A stretch of DNA of 40,126 nt, from assembly GCA_051001215.1 (NCBI GenBank), contig JBPCNP010000024.1, forward strand, positions 1 through 40,126, read 5' to 3'. The notes under the pieces are model-generated. The model saw only the letters and a program-made list of their open reading frames with translations, was not told the origin of the DNA and ran no database searches. The position numbers were made by a program, and so were the translations under genes. Every line of letters begins with the position of its first letter. Position 1 is the first letter of the stretch. The stretch is from DATAQC01 sp051001215. Its GTDB lineage: Bacteria > Actinomycetota > Acidimicrobiia > Acidimicrobiales > AC-14. This document shows, one piece after another, positions 7,380-17,679 of the stretch.

Positions 7380-8324
7380 TCAGTTCTCGGAAGACAGGGT
7401 CGCTCGGACGGTACCAACCAGGTCGACCACCCTGGCCACGTGGTGGGTGCCACACCACGCCGCCAACTCGTCGCCGATCCGCTTGGTGGCTCGGGGATCG
7501 GCGAACGTCGCCGTCCCCACCTCGACGGCGTCCGCTCCGGCCATGAGCAGTTCCACGGCATGGGTCCCGGCCGACACGCCACCCACACCGACGATGCCCG
7601 CGGCCGGGAACGCCTGTCGGCACTCGTGGACGGCCCGCACGGCGACGGGCCGCAGCGCCGGCCCCGACAGGCCGCCGCTCCCGGCCCCCAAGCGGGGACG
7701 ACGGGTCTCGGGGTCGATGGCCAGGCCTCGAACCGTGTTCACCAGCGTGAGGCTCTCGGCGCCGGCGGCCAGCGCGGCCTCGGCGATCTCGGTGATCGAC
7801 GGCACCTCGGCGCTGAGCTTGGCCCATCGGGGTCGCCGGCAGCCCGCCGTGGCCCCGATCACGTCGGCGGCGGCCGACGGCGAGTGGGCGAACACGTGGC
7901 GCCCCCCCTCCAGGTTGGGACAACTGAGGTTGACCTCGACGGCGACCACTCCGGCCGGCGTGTCGGCGAGCAGCTCGGCTGCCTTCTCGTAGGCGGCGAC
8001 GGTCAGGCCCCAGATGCTGGCGACGACCCGGGTCCCCGTAGCCAGCAGGGCCGGCAACTCATCATCGATCCATGCCTCCACCCCGGGGTTCTGCAGGCCC
8101 ACGCTGTTGAGCATCCCCGCGTCGGTCGCGTGCAGGCGGGGTGCGGGATTGCCGGCCCACGGCTCGGCCGACAACGACTTGACCACGACGGCCCCGATCG
8201 TCCCCAGGTCGAAGTACGGGGCCAACTCGATGCCGTGCCCAGCCGTACCAGAAGCAGTAAGGACGGGGTGAGGGAGCCGAACCGAGCCGATCGACGTAGC
8301 GAGGTCGACGGGGGATCTCCTCAC
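7380..8324 (-). CDS. pyrD: Dihydroorotate dehydrogenase, class 1 (PyrD catalytic subunit)
   Basis: It oxidises dihydroorotate to orotate using FMN. The active-site Cys is C135 in EVNLSCPNLEGG, which marks class 1 cytosolic enzymes rather than the quinone-linked class 2 membrane enzymes that use Ser. The GGxxFAxxP stretch after it looks like class 1B, whose NAD-dependent activity needs the iron-sulfur flavoprotein PyrK. No pyrK lies in this operon: carB ends 4 bp upstream. The start is GTG at 8324 and the protein is 314 aa. Confidence 0.92.
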   Translation of the reverse strand: MRRSPVDLATSIGSVRLPHPVLTASGTAGHGIELAPYFDLGTIGAVVVKSLSAEPWAGNPAPRLHATDAGMLNSVGLQNPGVEAWIDDELPALLATGTRVVASIWGLTVAAYEKAAELLADTPAGVVAVEVNLSCPNLEGGRHVFAHSPSAAADVIGATAGCRRPRWAKLSAEVPSITEIAEAALAAGAESLTLVNTVRGLAIDPETRRPRLGAGSGGLSGPALRPVAVRAVHECRQAFPAAGIVGVGGVSAGTHAVELLMAGADAVEVGTATFADPRATKRIGDELAAWCGTHHVARVVDLVGTVRATLSSEN

Positions 8325-8328
8325 CCCA

Positions 8329-11700
<3,372 letters not shown>

Positions 11701-11701
11701 G

Positions 11702-12880
11702 TCAGGCGCCCCCGGCTCGCCCGGTGCGCGAAGCCTCCATGAGGGAGCGGAACTCGGCGAACAGGTAGCGGGCGTCATGGGGACCGGGGCCGGCCTCGGG
11801 GTGGTACTGGACGCTGAAGGCGGGGACCTCACAGGAGCGAAGGCCCTCGATCACGCCGTCGTTCAGGTTCAGGTGGGTGACGTCGGCGGTGGCCATCGAC
11901 CCCGCCGTCACCGCGTAGTTGTGGTTCTGGCTGGTGATCTCCACTGCGTCGTCGCGCAGGCGTCGCACCGGATGATTTCCCCCGTGATGACCGAAGGGCA
12001 GCTTGTAGGTCTGGCCCCCCAGGGCGGTGGCCAGCAGCTGGTGACCCAGGCAGATCCCGAAGATGGGCACCTGGCCCAACAGGTCGCCGATGGTCTCGAC
12101 GGCATAGGTGACCGCTGCCGGGTCGCCCGGCCCGTTCGACAGGAACACCCCCTCGGGGGGCCGGTCGAGCAGCTCGTGGGCGGGCGTGCCGGCGGGCACC
12201 ACCTCGACCTCGGCGATCTCGCCCAGCAGGCGCAGGATGCTGGTCTTGATGCCGAAGTCGTAGGCCACCACCCGAAGCGGGCCCGACCCCACCGTGTAGC
12301 GCTCGGTGGTGGTCACCCCGGCGACCAGATCGATGCCATCGGTTCCGGGCTCGGCCACCGCTGCCGCCTTCAGGGTGGTCTCGTCGGCCGTTCCGAAGGC
12401 GCACGGCATGGCCCCGGCCTCACGGATGTGGCGAGTCAGACGACGGGTGTCGACGCCACTGATGCCGGCCAGCCGGTGTCGCCCCAACCACGTCCCCAGA
12501 TCGCTGCTGGAGCGCCAGTTGGACGGACGGCGGGCCAGGTCGCGCACCACGACGCCACGGCAGTGGGGACGAATGCTCTCGTTGTCCTCGGCGGTCACCC
12601 CGTAGTTGCCGATGTGGGGATAGGTGAAGGCGATCACCTGGCCGGCATAGGAGGGGTCGGTGAGCACCTCCTGGTAACCGCTCAGCACGGTGTTGAACAC
12701 CACCTCGCCGGTGGTGACGCCTTCGGGCGGTTCGTAGCCGACGGCGTCGCCCTCGAAGGTGGTGCCGTCGGCCAGTACCAGCAGCGCCGGCGACGGCCGC
12801 CCACCGCCACTGTCCTGGTCACGTTTCGGCAGGTCCTGGCCCGACGCAACGTGACCGGAACGAGGGGTTGACTCGCTCAT
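11702..12880 (-). CDS. carA: Carbamoyl phosphate synthase small (glutaminase) subunit
   Basis: It hydrolyses glutamine and channels ammonia to CarB. The class I amidotransferase domain shows the Cys nucleophile in FGICLGHQLLATALGG and the His/Glu pair in SVQYHPEAGPGPHD; the N-terminal domain has TGEVVFNTVLSGYQEVLTDPSY. The ATG at 12880 overlaps the pyrC stop (ATGA), so 392 aa is preferred over longer upstream readings. The first 35 residues are not conserved in the family and include a palindromic element (12815-12860) also found in priA. Confidence 0.95.
   Translation of the reverse strand: MSESTPRSGHVASGQDLPKRDQDSGGGRPSPALLVLADGTTFEGDAVGYEPPEGVTTGEVVFNTVLSGYQEVLTDPSYAGQVIAFTYPHIGNYGVTAEDNESIRPHCRGVVVRDLARRPSNWRSSSDLGTWLGRHRLAGISGVDTRRLTRHIREAGAMPCAFGTADETTLKAAAVAEPGTDGIDLVAGVTTTERYTVGSGPLRVVAYDFGIKTSILRLLGEIAEVEVVPAGTPAHELLDRPPEGVFLSNGPGDPAAVTYAVETIGDLLGQVPIFGICLGHQLLATALGGQTYKLPFGHHGGNHPVRRLRDDAVEITSQNHNYAVTAGSMATADVTHLNLNDGVIEGLRSCEVPAFSVQYHPEAGPGPHDARYLFAEFRSLMEASRTGRAGGA
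12815..12860. repeat. Dispersed palindromic element B, copy in carA
   Basis: GGTCACGTT at 12818-12826 is exactly the reverse complement of AACGTGACC at 12848-12856, around a 21-nt centre containing AGGTCCTGG, itself near-palindromic. The priA copy (2080-2121) has the same arms and an inverted CCAGGACC core. Here it encodes the non-conserved N-terminal stretch GHVASGQDLPKRD of CarA. Confidence 0.55.
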
Positions 12881-14181
12881 CGCTGGGCCTCGGCGTCGAT
12901 CACCACGGGCTCGCCGAACAGCACGGTGTGGCGCACCCGGCCGGTGAGCTTGCGGCCGTGGTAGGGCGTGTTGCGGCTGCGGCTGGCCAGGTGGGCGGCG
13001 TCGACCTCCCAGGTTGCCGCCGGGTCGATCACGCAGAGGTTGGCCGGACGTCCCTCGGCGACCGGTCCACCATGGGCGGCGTCGAGGCCGGCGATCCGTG
13101 CCGGTTGCCACGACAGCAGGGCCAGGATCTCCTCGATGCCAAGGTCGAGCTCACCGAGGGCGAGGGCCAGTGCCGTCTCGAGACCGAGCATCCCCGGGGG
13201 GGCCTGGTCGAAGGGGAGCTCTTTGTCCTCGGGGGCGTGGGGGGCGTGATCGGTGGCGATGGCGTCGAGGGTGCCGTCGGCCAGGGCCGCCTTGACCGCG
13301 TCGACGTCGGCCTGGGGCCGAAGTGGTGGGTTCACCTTGAACACCGGGTCATACGACGCCACCGACGCGTCGGTGAGGGTGAAGTGGTGGGGCGCGGCCT
13401 CGGCGCTCACGGCCAGGCCGGCCGCCTTGGCGGTGCGGACGGCGGCCAACGACGCCGTCGTGGACAGGTGCTGGAAGTGGATGCGGACGCCCATGCCGGC
13501 GGTGAGGCGGAGAAGGGTCAGGTCGCGCAGCACCATGACCTCCTCGGCCGCCGCCGGCTGGCCGGGGATACCGAGGCGGCTCGACCACTCGCCCTCGTGC
13601 ATGTGGCCGCCGGCCGCGAATACTTCGTCCTCGCAGTGCTGGGCCAGGGTGACGCCCAGGTCGGACGAGTACTCCAGGGCCCGGCGCATGAGGCGCCCAT
13701 CCTGGACGCCGGTTCCGTCGTCGGTGAACAGGCGCACCCCGAGATCGGCCATCTCGGCCATGGGCGCGAGAGTCTCGCCCCGCCGTCCCCGGGTGATGGC
13801 GCCCGCCACCCGCACCTGGCACAGGGCCCCGGCGCCGAGCTCGAGCACCTCACGTACGGCCGCCGCGGTGTCGAGGGGCGGCTCGGTGTTGGGCATGGCC
13901 ACGATGGCGGTGTAGCCGCCCAGAGCAGCCGCTCTCGCCCCCGTCTCCACCGTCTCGGCCTCCTCCCGGCCGGGCTGACGGAGGTGGGCGTGGAGGTCGA
14001 CCAGGCCGGGCCCCACCACGCAGCCGCCGGCGTCGAGCACCCGTGCTCCCACCGGTGCCTCCAGGTCGGGGCCCACGGCCACCACCCGGCCGCCGGCCAC
14101 GGCCACGTCGGCGACGCGGCTGCCGGTGCGGTCGACGACCCGGCCACCCTTCACGACGAGGGTGTCAGCCACGTCAGCCAC
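12877..14181 (-). CDS. pyrC: Dihydroorotase
   Basis: It cyclises carbamoyl-aspartate to dihydroorotate. The metal-binding HxH is in LVDLHAHLRQPG, later ligands are in AQHCED and HFQHLST, and the catalytic Asp is in AIATDHAPHAPEDK; FNPARIxGL-type sequence appears as WQPARIAGL. At 434 aa it is a class I (amidohydrolase) dihydroorotase. The GTG at 14181 overlaps the pyrB end by 8 bp; the nine bases GTGGCTGAC are repeated directly, so the GTG at 14172 is an equally good alternative start. The stop overlaps carA. Confidence 0.95.
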   Translation of the reverse strand: MADVADTLVVKGGRVVDRTGSRVADVAVAGGRVVAVGPDLEAPVGARVLDAGGCVVGPGLVDLHAHLRQPGREEAETVETGARAAALGGYTAIVAMPNTEPPLDTAAAVREVLELGAGALCQVRVAGAITRGRRGETLAPMAEMADLGVRLFTDDGTGVQDGRLMRRALEYSSDLGVTLAQHCEDEVFAAGGHMHEGEWSSRLGIPGQPAAAEEVMVLRDLTLLRLTAGMGVRIHFQHLSTTASLAAVRTAKAAGLAVSAEAAPHHFTLTDASVASYDPVFKVNPPLRPQADVDAVKAALADGTLDAIATDHAPHAPEDKELPFDQAPPGMLGLETALALALGELDLGIEEILALLSWQPARIAGLDAAHGGPVAEGRPANLCVIDPAATWEVDAAHLASRSRNTPYHGRKLTGRVRHTVLFGEPVVIDAEAQR

Positions 14182-15106
14182 GGGGGTTCGATCCGAGGAG
14201 CAGGAAGAGCACGGCCATGCGCACGGCCACGCCGTTGGCCACCTGGCGGGTGATGAGCGAGCAGGGCAGCTCGGCCACGTCGGCGGCGATCTCCACTCCC
14301 CTGTTCAACGGCCCCGGGTGCATCACCAGGGCGTCGTCGCCGAGGAGGTCGGCCCGGGCCCGGGTGAGGCCGAACCGGGCCGTGTACTCCCGCAACGAGG
14401 GAAACAGCGTCTCGGTCTGACGCTCGGCCTGCATGCGCAGCAGGTACACCACGTCGCACTTGGGAAGAACGCTGTCGAGGTCGTGGCTCACCGTGACGGG
14501 CCAGCCATCGAGGCTGGGCGGGAGCAGGGTGGGTGGGCTGACGATGGTCACCTCGGCGCCGAGCAGGGCGAAGGCGAGAACGTCGGAGCGCGCCACGCGG
14601 GAGTGATTGACGTCACCGACGATGGCGATGCGAAGCCCGGCGAGGGTGCGCAGCCGGTGATGGGCGCGGATGGTATAGCAGTCGAGGAGGGCCTGGGTGG
14701 GGTGCTCGTGCCACCCGTCGCCGGCGTTGATCACGGTGGCGTCCACCCAGGAAGCGACCTGGCGGGGGACACCGGCCGAGGAGTGACGAACCACCAGCGC
14801 ATCGACGCCCATGGCCTCGATGGTCTGCACGGTGTCCCGCACCGACTCACCCTTCTTGACCGAGGAGGAGGCGACGGAGAAGTTCATGGTGTCGGCCGAA
14901 AGGCGCTTGGCCGCGGCCTCGAAGGACAGGCGGGTGCGGGTGGACTCCTCGAAGAACAGCGACGCGATGGTGCGAGCCCGCAGGGCCGGCACCTTGGGGA
15001 CGGCCCGCTCGCTCACCTCCACGAACGAGTCGGTCACCCCCATGACCTCGTTGATCCCGTCGACGCCGAGATCGGTCACCGAGAGCAGGTTTGCGCCTGC
15101 GCTCAT
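14174..15106 (-). CDS. pyrB: Aspartate carbamoyltransferase catalytic subunit
   Basis: It condenses carbamoyl phosphate and aspartate. The 310-aa protein has the carbamoyl-phosphate loop FFEESTRTRLSFE, KKGESVRDT, the HPTQALLD motif, LRMQAER and the aspartate-binding MHPGPLNRGVE. No pyrI regulatory chain is nearby, as is usual in Gram-positive bacteria. The ATG overlaps the pyrR stop (ATGA) and the stop overlaps pyrC, so pyrR-pyrB-pyrC-carA-carB are translationally linked. Confidence 0.96.
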   Translation of the reverse strand: MSAGANLLSVTDLGVDGINEVMGVTDSFVEVSERAVPKVPALRARTIASLFFEESTRTRLSFEAAAKRLSADTMNFSVASSSVKKGESVRDTVQTIEAMGVDALVVRHSSAGVPRQVASWVDATVINAGDGWHEHPTQALLDCYTIRAHHRLRTLAGLRIAIVGDVNHSRVARSDVLAFALLGAEVTIVSPPTLLPPSLDGWPVTVSHDLDSVLPKCDVVYLLRMQAERQTETLFPSLREYTARFGLTRARADLLGDDALVMHPGPLNRGVEIAADVAELPCSLITRQVANGVAVRMAVLFLLLGSNPRG

Positions 15107-15621
15107 GGCCGCCTCCGGGCGGCAGGCACCATCACGCCGAGGTCGACACCGTCGTCACGGACGTCGACCACCTCGTCGCGGCGGGTCGGCAGGTTCTTGC
15201 CCACGTAGTCGGGGCGGATCGGCAGTTCGCGATGGCCCCGGTCGACCATGACCGCCAGCTGCACGGCCCGGGGACGGCCGTAGTCGTTGAGGGCATCGAG
15301 GGCGGCCCGCACCGTGCGGCCGGTGAAGAGCACATCGTCGACCAGGACCACGACCTTGCCGGTGAGGTCGAAGGGGATGTCGGTGACGGCTTCGGGCATG
15401 ACCGGGCGCAGGCCGATGTCGTCGCGGTAGAAGGCGACATCGAGGGTACCGACCGGGACCTCGATGTCGTCGACCCGTCGGAGGGCATCGACCAGCCGGG
15501 TGGCCAGGCTGACCCCGCCCGTCTGGAGGCCGACGACCACCACGTCGTCGAGTCCCTGGTTGCGCTCGACCACCTCGTGGGCGATGCGGGTGAGGGCCCG
15601 GCGGATGTCGTCGCCGGTCAT
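15103..15621 (-). CDS. pyrR: PyrR bifunctional regulator / uracil phosphoribosyltransferase
   Basis: PyrR binds UMP and the pyr leader RNA to reduce expression, and has uracil phosphoribosyltransferase activity. The PRPP-binding motif is VVVLVDDVLFTGRTVRAALD, and the N-terminal IRRALTRIAHEVVERNQG is typical. The ATG at 15621 gives 172 aa, close to the usual 175-180; the longer reading to 15717 runs through a terminator-like hairpin and is rejected. RNA signals that fit its own regulation lie just upstream (15640-15664 and 15707-15727). Confidence 0.94.
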   Translation of the reverse strand: MTGDDIRRALTRIAHEVVERNQGLDDVVVVGLQTGGVSLATRLVDALRRVDDIEVPVGTLDVAFYRDDIGLRPVMPEAVTDIPFDLTGKVVVLVDDVLFTGRTVRAALDALNDYGRPRAVQLAVMVDRGHRELPIRPDYVGKNLPTRRDEVVDVRDDGVDLGVMVPAARRRP

Positions 15622-15639
15622 GGCCTGGGACCGAGCGAG

Positions 15640-15664
15640 AAAAGCGCCCCCATACAGGGGCGCT
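15640..15664 (-). terminator. Terminator-like hairpin in the pyrR leader
   Basis: On the minus strand AGCGCCCC, a six-base loop TGTATG, and GGGGCGCT form a perfect 8-bp stem whose last T is the first of a TTTT run. It ends 18 nt before the pyrR ATG. Flanking bases CCGAACGAGAA and TTCTCGCTCGG could extend the structure outward with one mismatch. Position and form fit a transcription attenuator for the pyr operon. Confidence 0.65.
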
Positions 15665-15706
15665 GCGGAGCGTTCTCGTTCGGCCAACCGGGGCTCCTCG
15701 GTCCGT

Positions 15707-15727
15707 GCCGGCCTCACAGGACCGGCC
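15707..15727 (-). promoter_or_regulatory. PyrR-binding loop in the pyr leader
   Basis: On the minus strand GCCGG, then TCCTGTGAGG, then CCGGC forms a stem-loop. The loop matches the known PyrR target, recalled as UCCNGNGAGGYU, at all but the last base. It lies 43 nt upstream of the terminator-like hairpin. In Bacillus the bound form is the anti-antiterminator; in mycobacteria a similar loop acts on translation. Confidence 0.7.
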
Positions 15728-15803
15728 TTAACGGATGCTCGACCTTATCGCGAGGGGGTCGGGCCGGCCGTCAGGTCGGTCTGATCGCTGAGTGCGCCGA
15801 CGT
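15728..15803 (-). promoter_or_regulatory. Probable pyr operon promoter region
   Basis: The gap between the vapC stop and the PyrR loop must hold the pyr promoter if pyrR is not only read through from nusB or vapBC. A possible -10, TAAGGT, lies near 15744-15749 on the minus strand; no good -35 at the right spacing is visible. The assignment is inference from position. Confidence 0.35.
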
Positions 15804-16193
15804 TCAGCACACGGCGAAGGGCGGACGCAACGCGCTGAACATAGGAAAATGCTCGACGTTCAAGGTCGCCAGGTCGAAACCTTGCACTTGGGCAGTAGCG
15901 GCAACGAGGTAGTCGCCCAGGCCGATGCCTCCATGGGACCGGCGGTACTCACGCATCAGCTCGCCGGCCCGCCGAGCCACGACCTCGTTGACCGGGTGAA
16001 GATGGAGTGTGGCCAGGAGCCGGGCGACCGCAGCTCGTTCGGGCGAACGCATGCCGCCGAGGATCTCTGCGGCGGTCACCGCGCTGGCCGCCAACCGGCC
16101 ACCTGCCTCGGTGCGGGCGTGGATCAGCCAGTCCCGCGCCGCGTCGACTCCACGAAGATGTGCGATGAGGACATCGGTGTCGACGAGGATCAC
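15804..16193 (-). CDS. vapC: PIN-domain toxin, VapC family
   Basis: PIN-domain VapC toxins are Mg-dependent ribonucleases. The 129-aa protein keeps the acidic set: D5 in ILVDTDVLIAHL, E43 in VTAAEILGG and D94 in LGDYLVAAT, followed by the usual C-terminal DLATLNVEHFPMF. The start is GTG at 16193, overlapping the antitoxin stop as GTGA; a longer reading upstream would lie inside the antitoxin gene. The RNA target is not predictable. The key acidic residues are intact, so the toxin is probably active. Confidence 0.92.
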   Translation of the reverse strand: MILVDTDVLIAHLRGVDAARDWLIHARTEAGGRLAASAVTAAEILGGMRSPERAAVARLLATLHLHPVNEVVARRAGELMREYRRSHGGIGLGDYLVAATAQVQGFDLATLNVEHFPMFSALRPPFAVC

Positions 16194-16444
16194 GTCTTGG
16201 TGGAGTCCTCCAGGTGGCGCCACCTCGCATCGTCACCTCGCTCGAACACCACGTCTTCGGCAGCCAGCGCCCCGAACGAGCCGTCGATGGCCAAGAGGTC
16301 TCCCGCCAGGTCCTGCTGGTCCGACGTTATGGCTCGGTCGATCAGCTGACGGATCAGCTCGGCTCGCGAGGTGCCGTTCGACCGTGCGATCTCATCGAGC
16401 GCGGAACACTGTTCATCACCGAGGTAGATGTTCGTCCGTCGCAT
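16190..16444 (-). CDS. vapB: Ribbon-helix-helix antitoxin, VapB family
   Basis: The 84-aa protein starts MRRTNIYLGDEQCSALDEIA, a ribbon-helix-helix DNA-binding arm followed by a helix with SRAELIRQLIDRAI, and ends in an acidic toxin-binding tail (EDVVFERGDDARW). It should neutralise VapC and repress the pair. Longer upstream readings cross the promoter and are not credible. Together with vapC it interrupts the nusB-pyrR junction. Confidence 0.9.
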   Translation of the reverse strand: MRRTNIYLGDEQCSALDEIARSNGTSRAELIRQLIDRAITSDQQDLAGDLLAIDGSFGALAAEDVVFERGDDARWRHLEDSTKT

Positions 16445-16475
16445 ACACCTGATTATACACCACAGCGTGTACGGG
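16445..16475 (-). promoter_or_regulatory. vapBC leaderless promoter with operator-like repeats
   Basis: A perfect TATAAT (16452-16457, minus strand) lies 7 nt before the vapB ATG, so the message is probably leaderless. TACAC and GTGTA form an inverted repeat overlapping the -10, and GGTGTAT occurs twice, on either side of it. These are good candidates for VapB/VapBC autoregulatory sites. The AT-rich box stands out in the surrounding GC-rich DNA; no consensus -35 is seen. Confidence 0.65.
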
Positions 16476-16491
16476 TCGGACGAGAGGGTGA

Positions 16492-17058
16492 CTAGCCGCG
16501 GGCCTCGGCGGCAATGGCGGCGAGGACGCCGTTCACGAAGCGGCCGGAGTCGTCGGTGGAGTAGCGCTGGGCCAGGTCGACGGCCTCGGAGATCACCACC
16601 GCGGTGGGCACGTCGGCGCGGTGGACGAGCTCGAACGTGCCGATGCGCAAGAGGGTGCGGTCGATGGCGGGCATGCGCTCGAGGGCCCAATCCCGCGAGA
16701 AGCGTCGCAGCCAGCCGTCGATCTCGTCGCCATGGCCGGCAACCCCGGAGACCAGGTCGACGGTGAAGCCGTCGGGCACGACAGGAAGGCCGGCGAGGAC
16801 CACGTCGGGGCTCACGGCCTTGGCCTCCGCCTCGTAGAGCAGCGTCAGGGCGCGCTCGCGGGCCTGGCGGCGAGCCCCGACCGTGGCCCGGGCCGGAGTC
16901 TCGGGACCGGCGACGCTCGGGCCCGAGCGGCCCTCTGAGCGGGGTGCCGGGCCCGAGCGGCCCTCGGAGCGGGGTGCCGGGCCCGAGCGGCCCTCTGAGC
17001 GGGGCGCCGGGCCCGAGCGGCCCTCTGAGCGGGGTGCCGGGCCCGGCGAATCCGTCAT
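16492..17058 (-). CDS. nusB: Transcription antitermination / ribosome biogenesis factor NusB
   Basis: NusB with NusE binds boxA RNA in rRNA operons. The all-helical domain begins near residue 58 (GARRQARERALTLLYEAEAK) and continues through AIDRTLLRIGTFEL and PTAVVISEAVDLAQRYSTDDSGRFVNGVLAAI. Before it, residues 7-46 are four perfect or near-perfect copies of the decapeptide PAPRSEGRSG, encoded by the dispersed 30-bp repeat. The ATG overlaps the efp stop (TGATG) and is the only start codon before the repeats, so the repeats appear to be translated. The TAG stop at 16492-16494 lies 47 bp before vapB. Confidence 0.92.
   Translation of the reverse strand: MTDSPGPAPRSEGRSGPAPRSEGRSGPAPRSEGRSGPAPRSEGRSGPSVAGPETPARATVGARRQARERALTLLYEAEAKAVSPDVVLAGLPVVPDGFTVDLVSGVAGHGDEIDGWLRRFSRDWALERMPAIDRTLLRIGTFELVHRADVPTAVVISEAVDLAQRYSTDDSGRFVNGVLAAIAAEARG
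16919..17046 (+). repeat. Dispersed repeat A: four in-frame 30-bp units in nusB
   Basis: Units start at 16919, 16949, 16979 and 17009 on the plus strand (GGGCCCGAGCGGCCCTC and onward), with a partial fifth at 17039. They differ at only a few bases. The 30-bp length keeps frame, unlike the 32-bp intergenic version near mihF. The orientation relative to the gene is opposite to that in coaBC and carB, which is why the encoded peptide differs. Confidence 0.92.
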
Positions 17059-17618
17059 CAGACTCGGGTCAGGTACTCGCCGCTGCGGGTGTCGACCCTG
17101 AGGCGGTCGCCAGTGTTCACGAACAACGGCACCGAGACGACCAGGCCCGTTTCCAGCGTGGCCGGCTTGCGGGCGCCCGAGACCCTGTCTCCTTGGACGC
17201 CCGGCTCGGTCGACGTCACGGTGAGCTCGACCGAGGCGGGCAGGTCGATGCCGACCACGTCGTCGCCGTACATCTGGAGGACGGCCGAATCGCCCTCCTT
17301 CAGGAAGCTGGCCGCGTTGCCCTGGGCCGAGGTGTCTACGTTGAGCTGGTCGTAGGTGCTCGAGTCCATGAACACGTGATGGTCGCCCTCGCGGTAGAGG
17401 TACTGCATCTCCCGCTTGTCGATGATGGCCTGCTCGAGCTTCTCGTCGGCCCGGTACGTGCGTTCGAGCACGGCGCCGGTGCGGACGTTCTTGATCTTGG
17501 TCCGCACGAACGCCCCTCCCTTGCCGGGCTTCACGTGCTGGAACTCCACCACGGTGAACAGGCCGTCGGGAAGGTCGAGGGCCATGCCGTTCTTCAGGTC
17601 ATTGGTGGACACGTTCAT
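17058..17618 (-). CDS. efp: Elongation factor P
   Basis: EF-P relieves ribosome stalling at polyproline. The 186-aa protein has three beta-barrel domains. The tip loop is VKPGKGGAF with Lys33 at the position that is modified in some bacteria and left bare in others; LQMYGDDVVGIDLP and the C-terminal TGLVVSVPLFVNTGDRLRVDTRSGEYLTRV are typical. The ATG at 17618 has AAGG upstream. That SD and the bases up to the ATG lie inside a 9-bp inverted repeat (17619-17646), an unusual arrangement. Confidence 0.96.
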   Translation of the reverse strand: MNVSTNDLKNGMALDLPDGLFTVVEFQHVKPGKGGAFVRTKIKNVRTGAVLERTYRADEKLEQAIIDKREMQYLYREGDHHVFMDSSTYDQLNVDTSAQGNAASFLKEGDSAVLQMYGDDVVGIDLPASVELTVTSTEPGVQGDRVSGARKPATLETGLVVSVPLFVNTGDRLRVDTRSGEYLTRV

Positions 17619-17646
17619 GGGCCCACCTTCTCACGATGGTGGGCCC
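17619..17646 (-). promoter_or_regulatory. Hairpin covering the efp ribosome binding site
   Basis: On the minus strand GGGCCCACC, a ten-base loop, and GGTGGGCCC form a perfect 9-bp stem that ends directly at the efp ATG. The SD (AAGG) is at the loop/stem border, so the folded form would hide the initiation region. Confidence 0.65.
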
Positions 17647-17676
17647 GAGGCTGGCAACTGGAGCGGCCTCGGGGGC
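17642..17676 (-). promoter_or_regulatory. Alternative hairpin after pepQ, competing with the efp hairpin
   Basis: On the minus strand GGCCCCCGAGGC (17676-17665) pairs with GCCTCGGGCC (17651-17642), with 8 contiguous base pairs. It begins 3 bases after the pepQ stop. It shares the bases GGGCC with the 5' arm of the hairpin at 17619-17646, so the two cannot form together. Confidence 0.55.
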
Positions 17677-17679
17677 CGT

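Noticed and set aside
15622..15717. An N-terminal extension of PyrR reading to 15717
   Set aside because: It would translate through the terminator-like hairpin, is not conserved in PyrR, and the ATG at 15621 gives the normal length.
16445..16690. A longer VapB reading through nusB
   Set aside because: It is out of frame with NusB, Arg-rich without motif, and crosses the TATAAT promoter.
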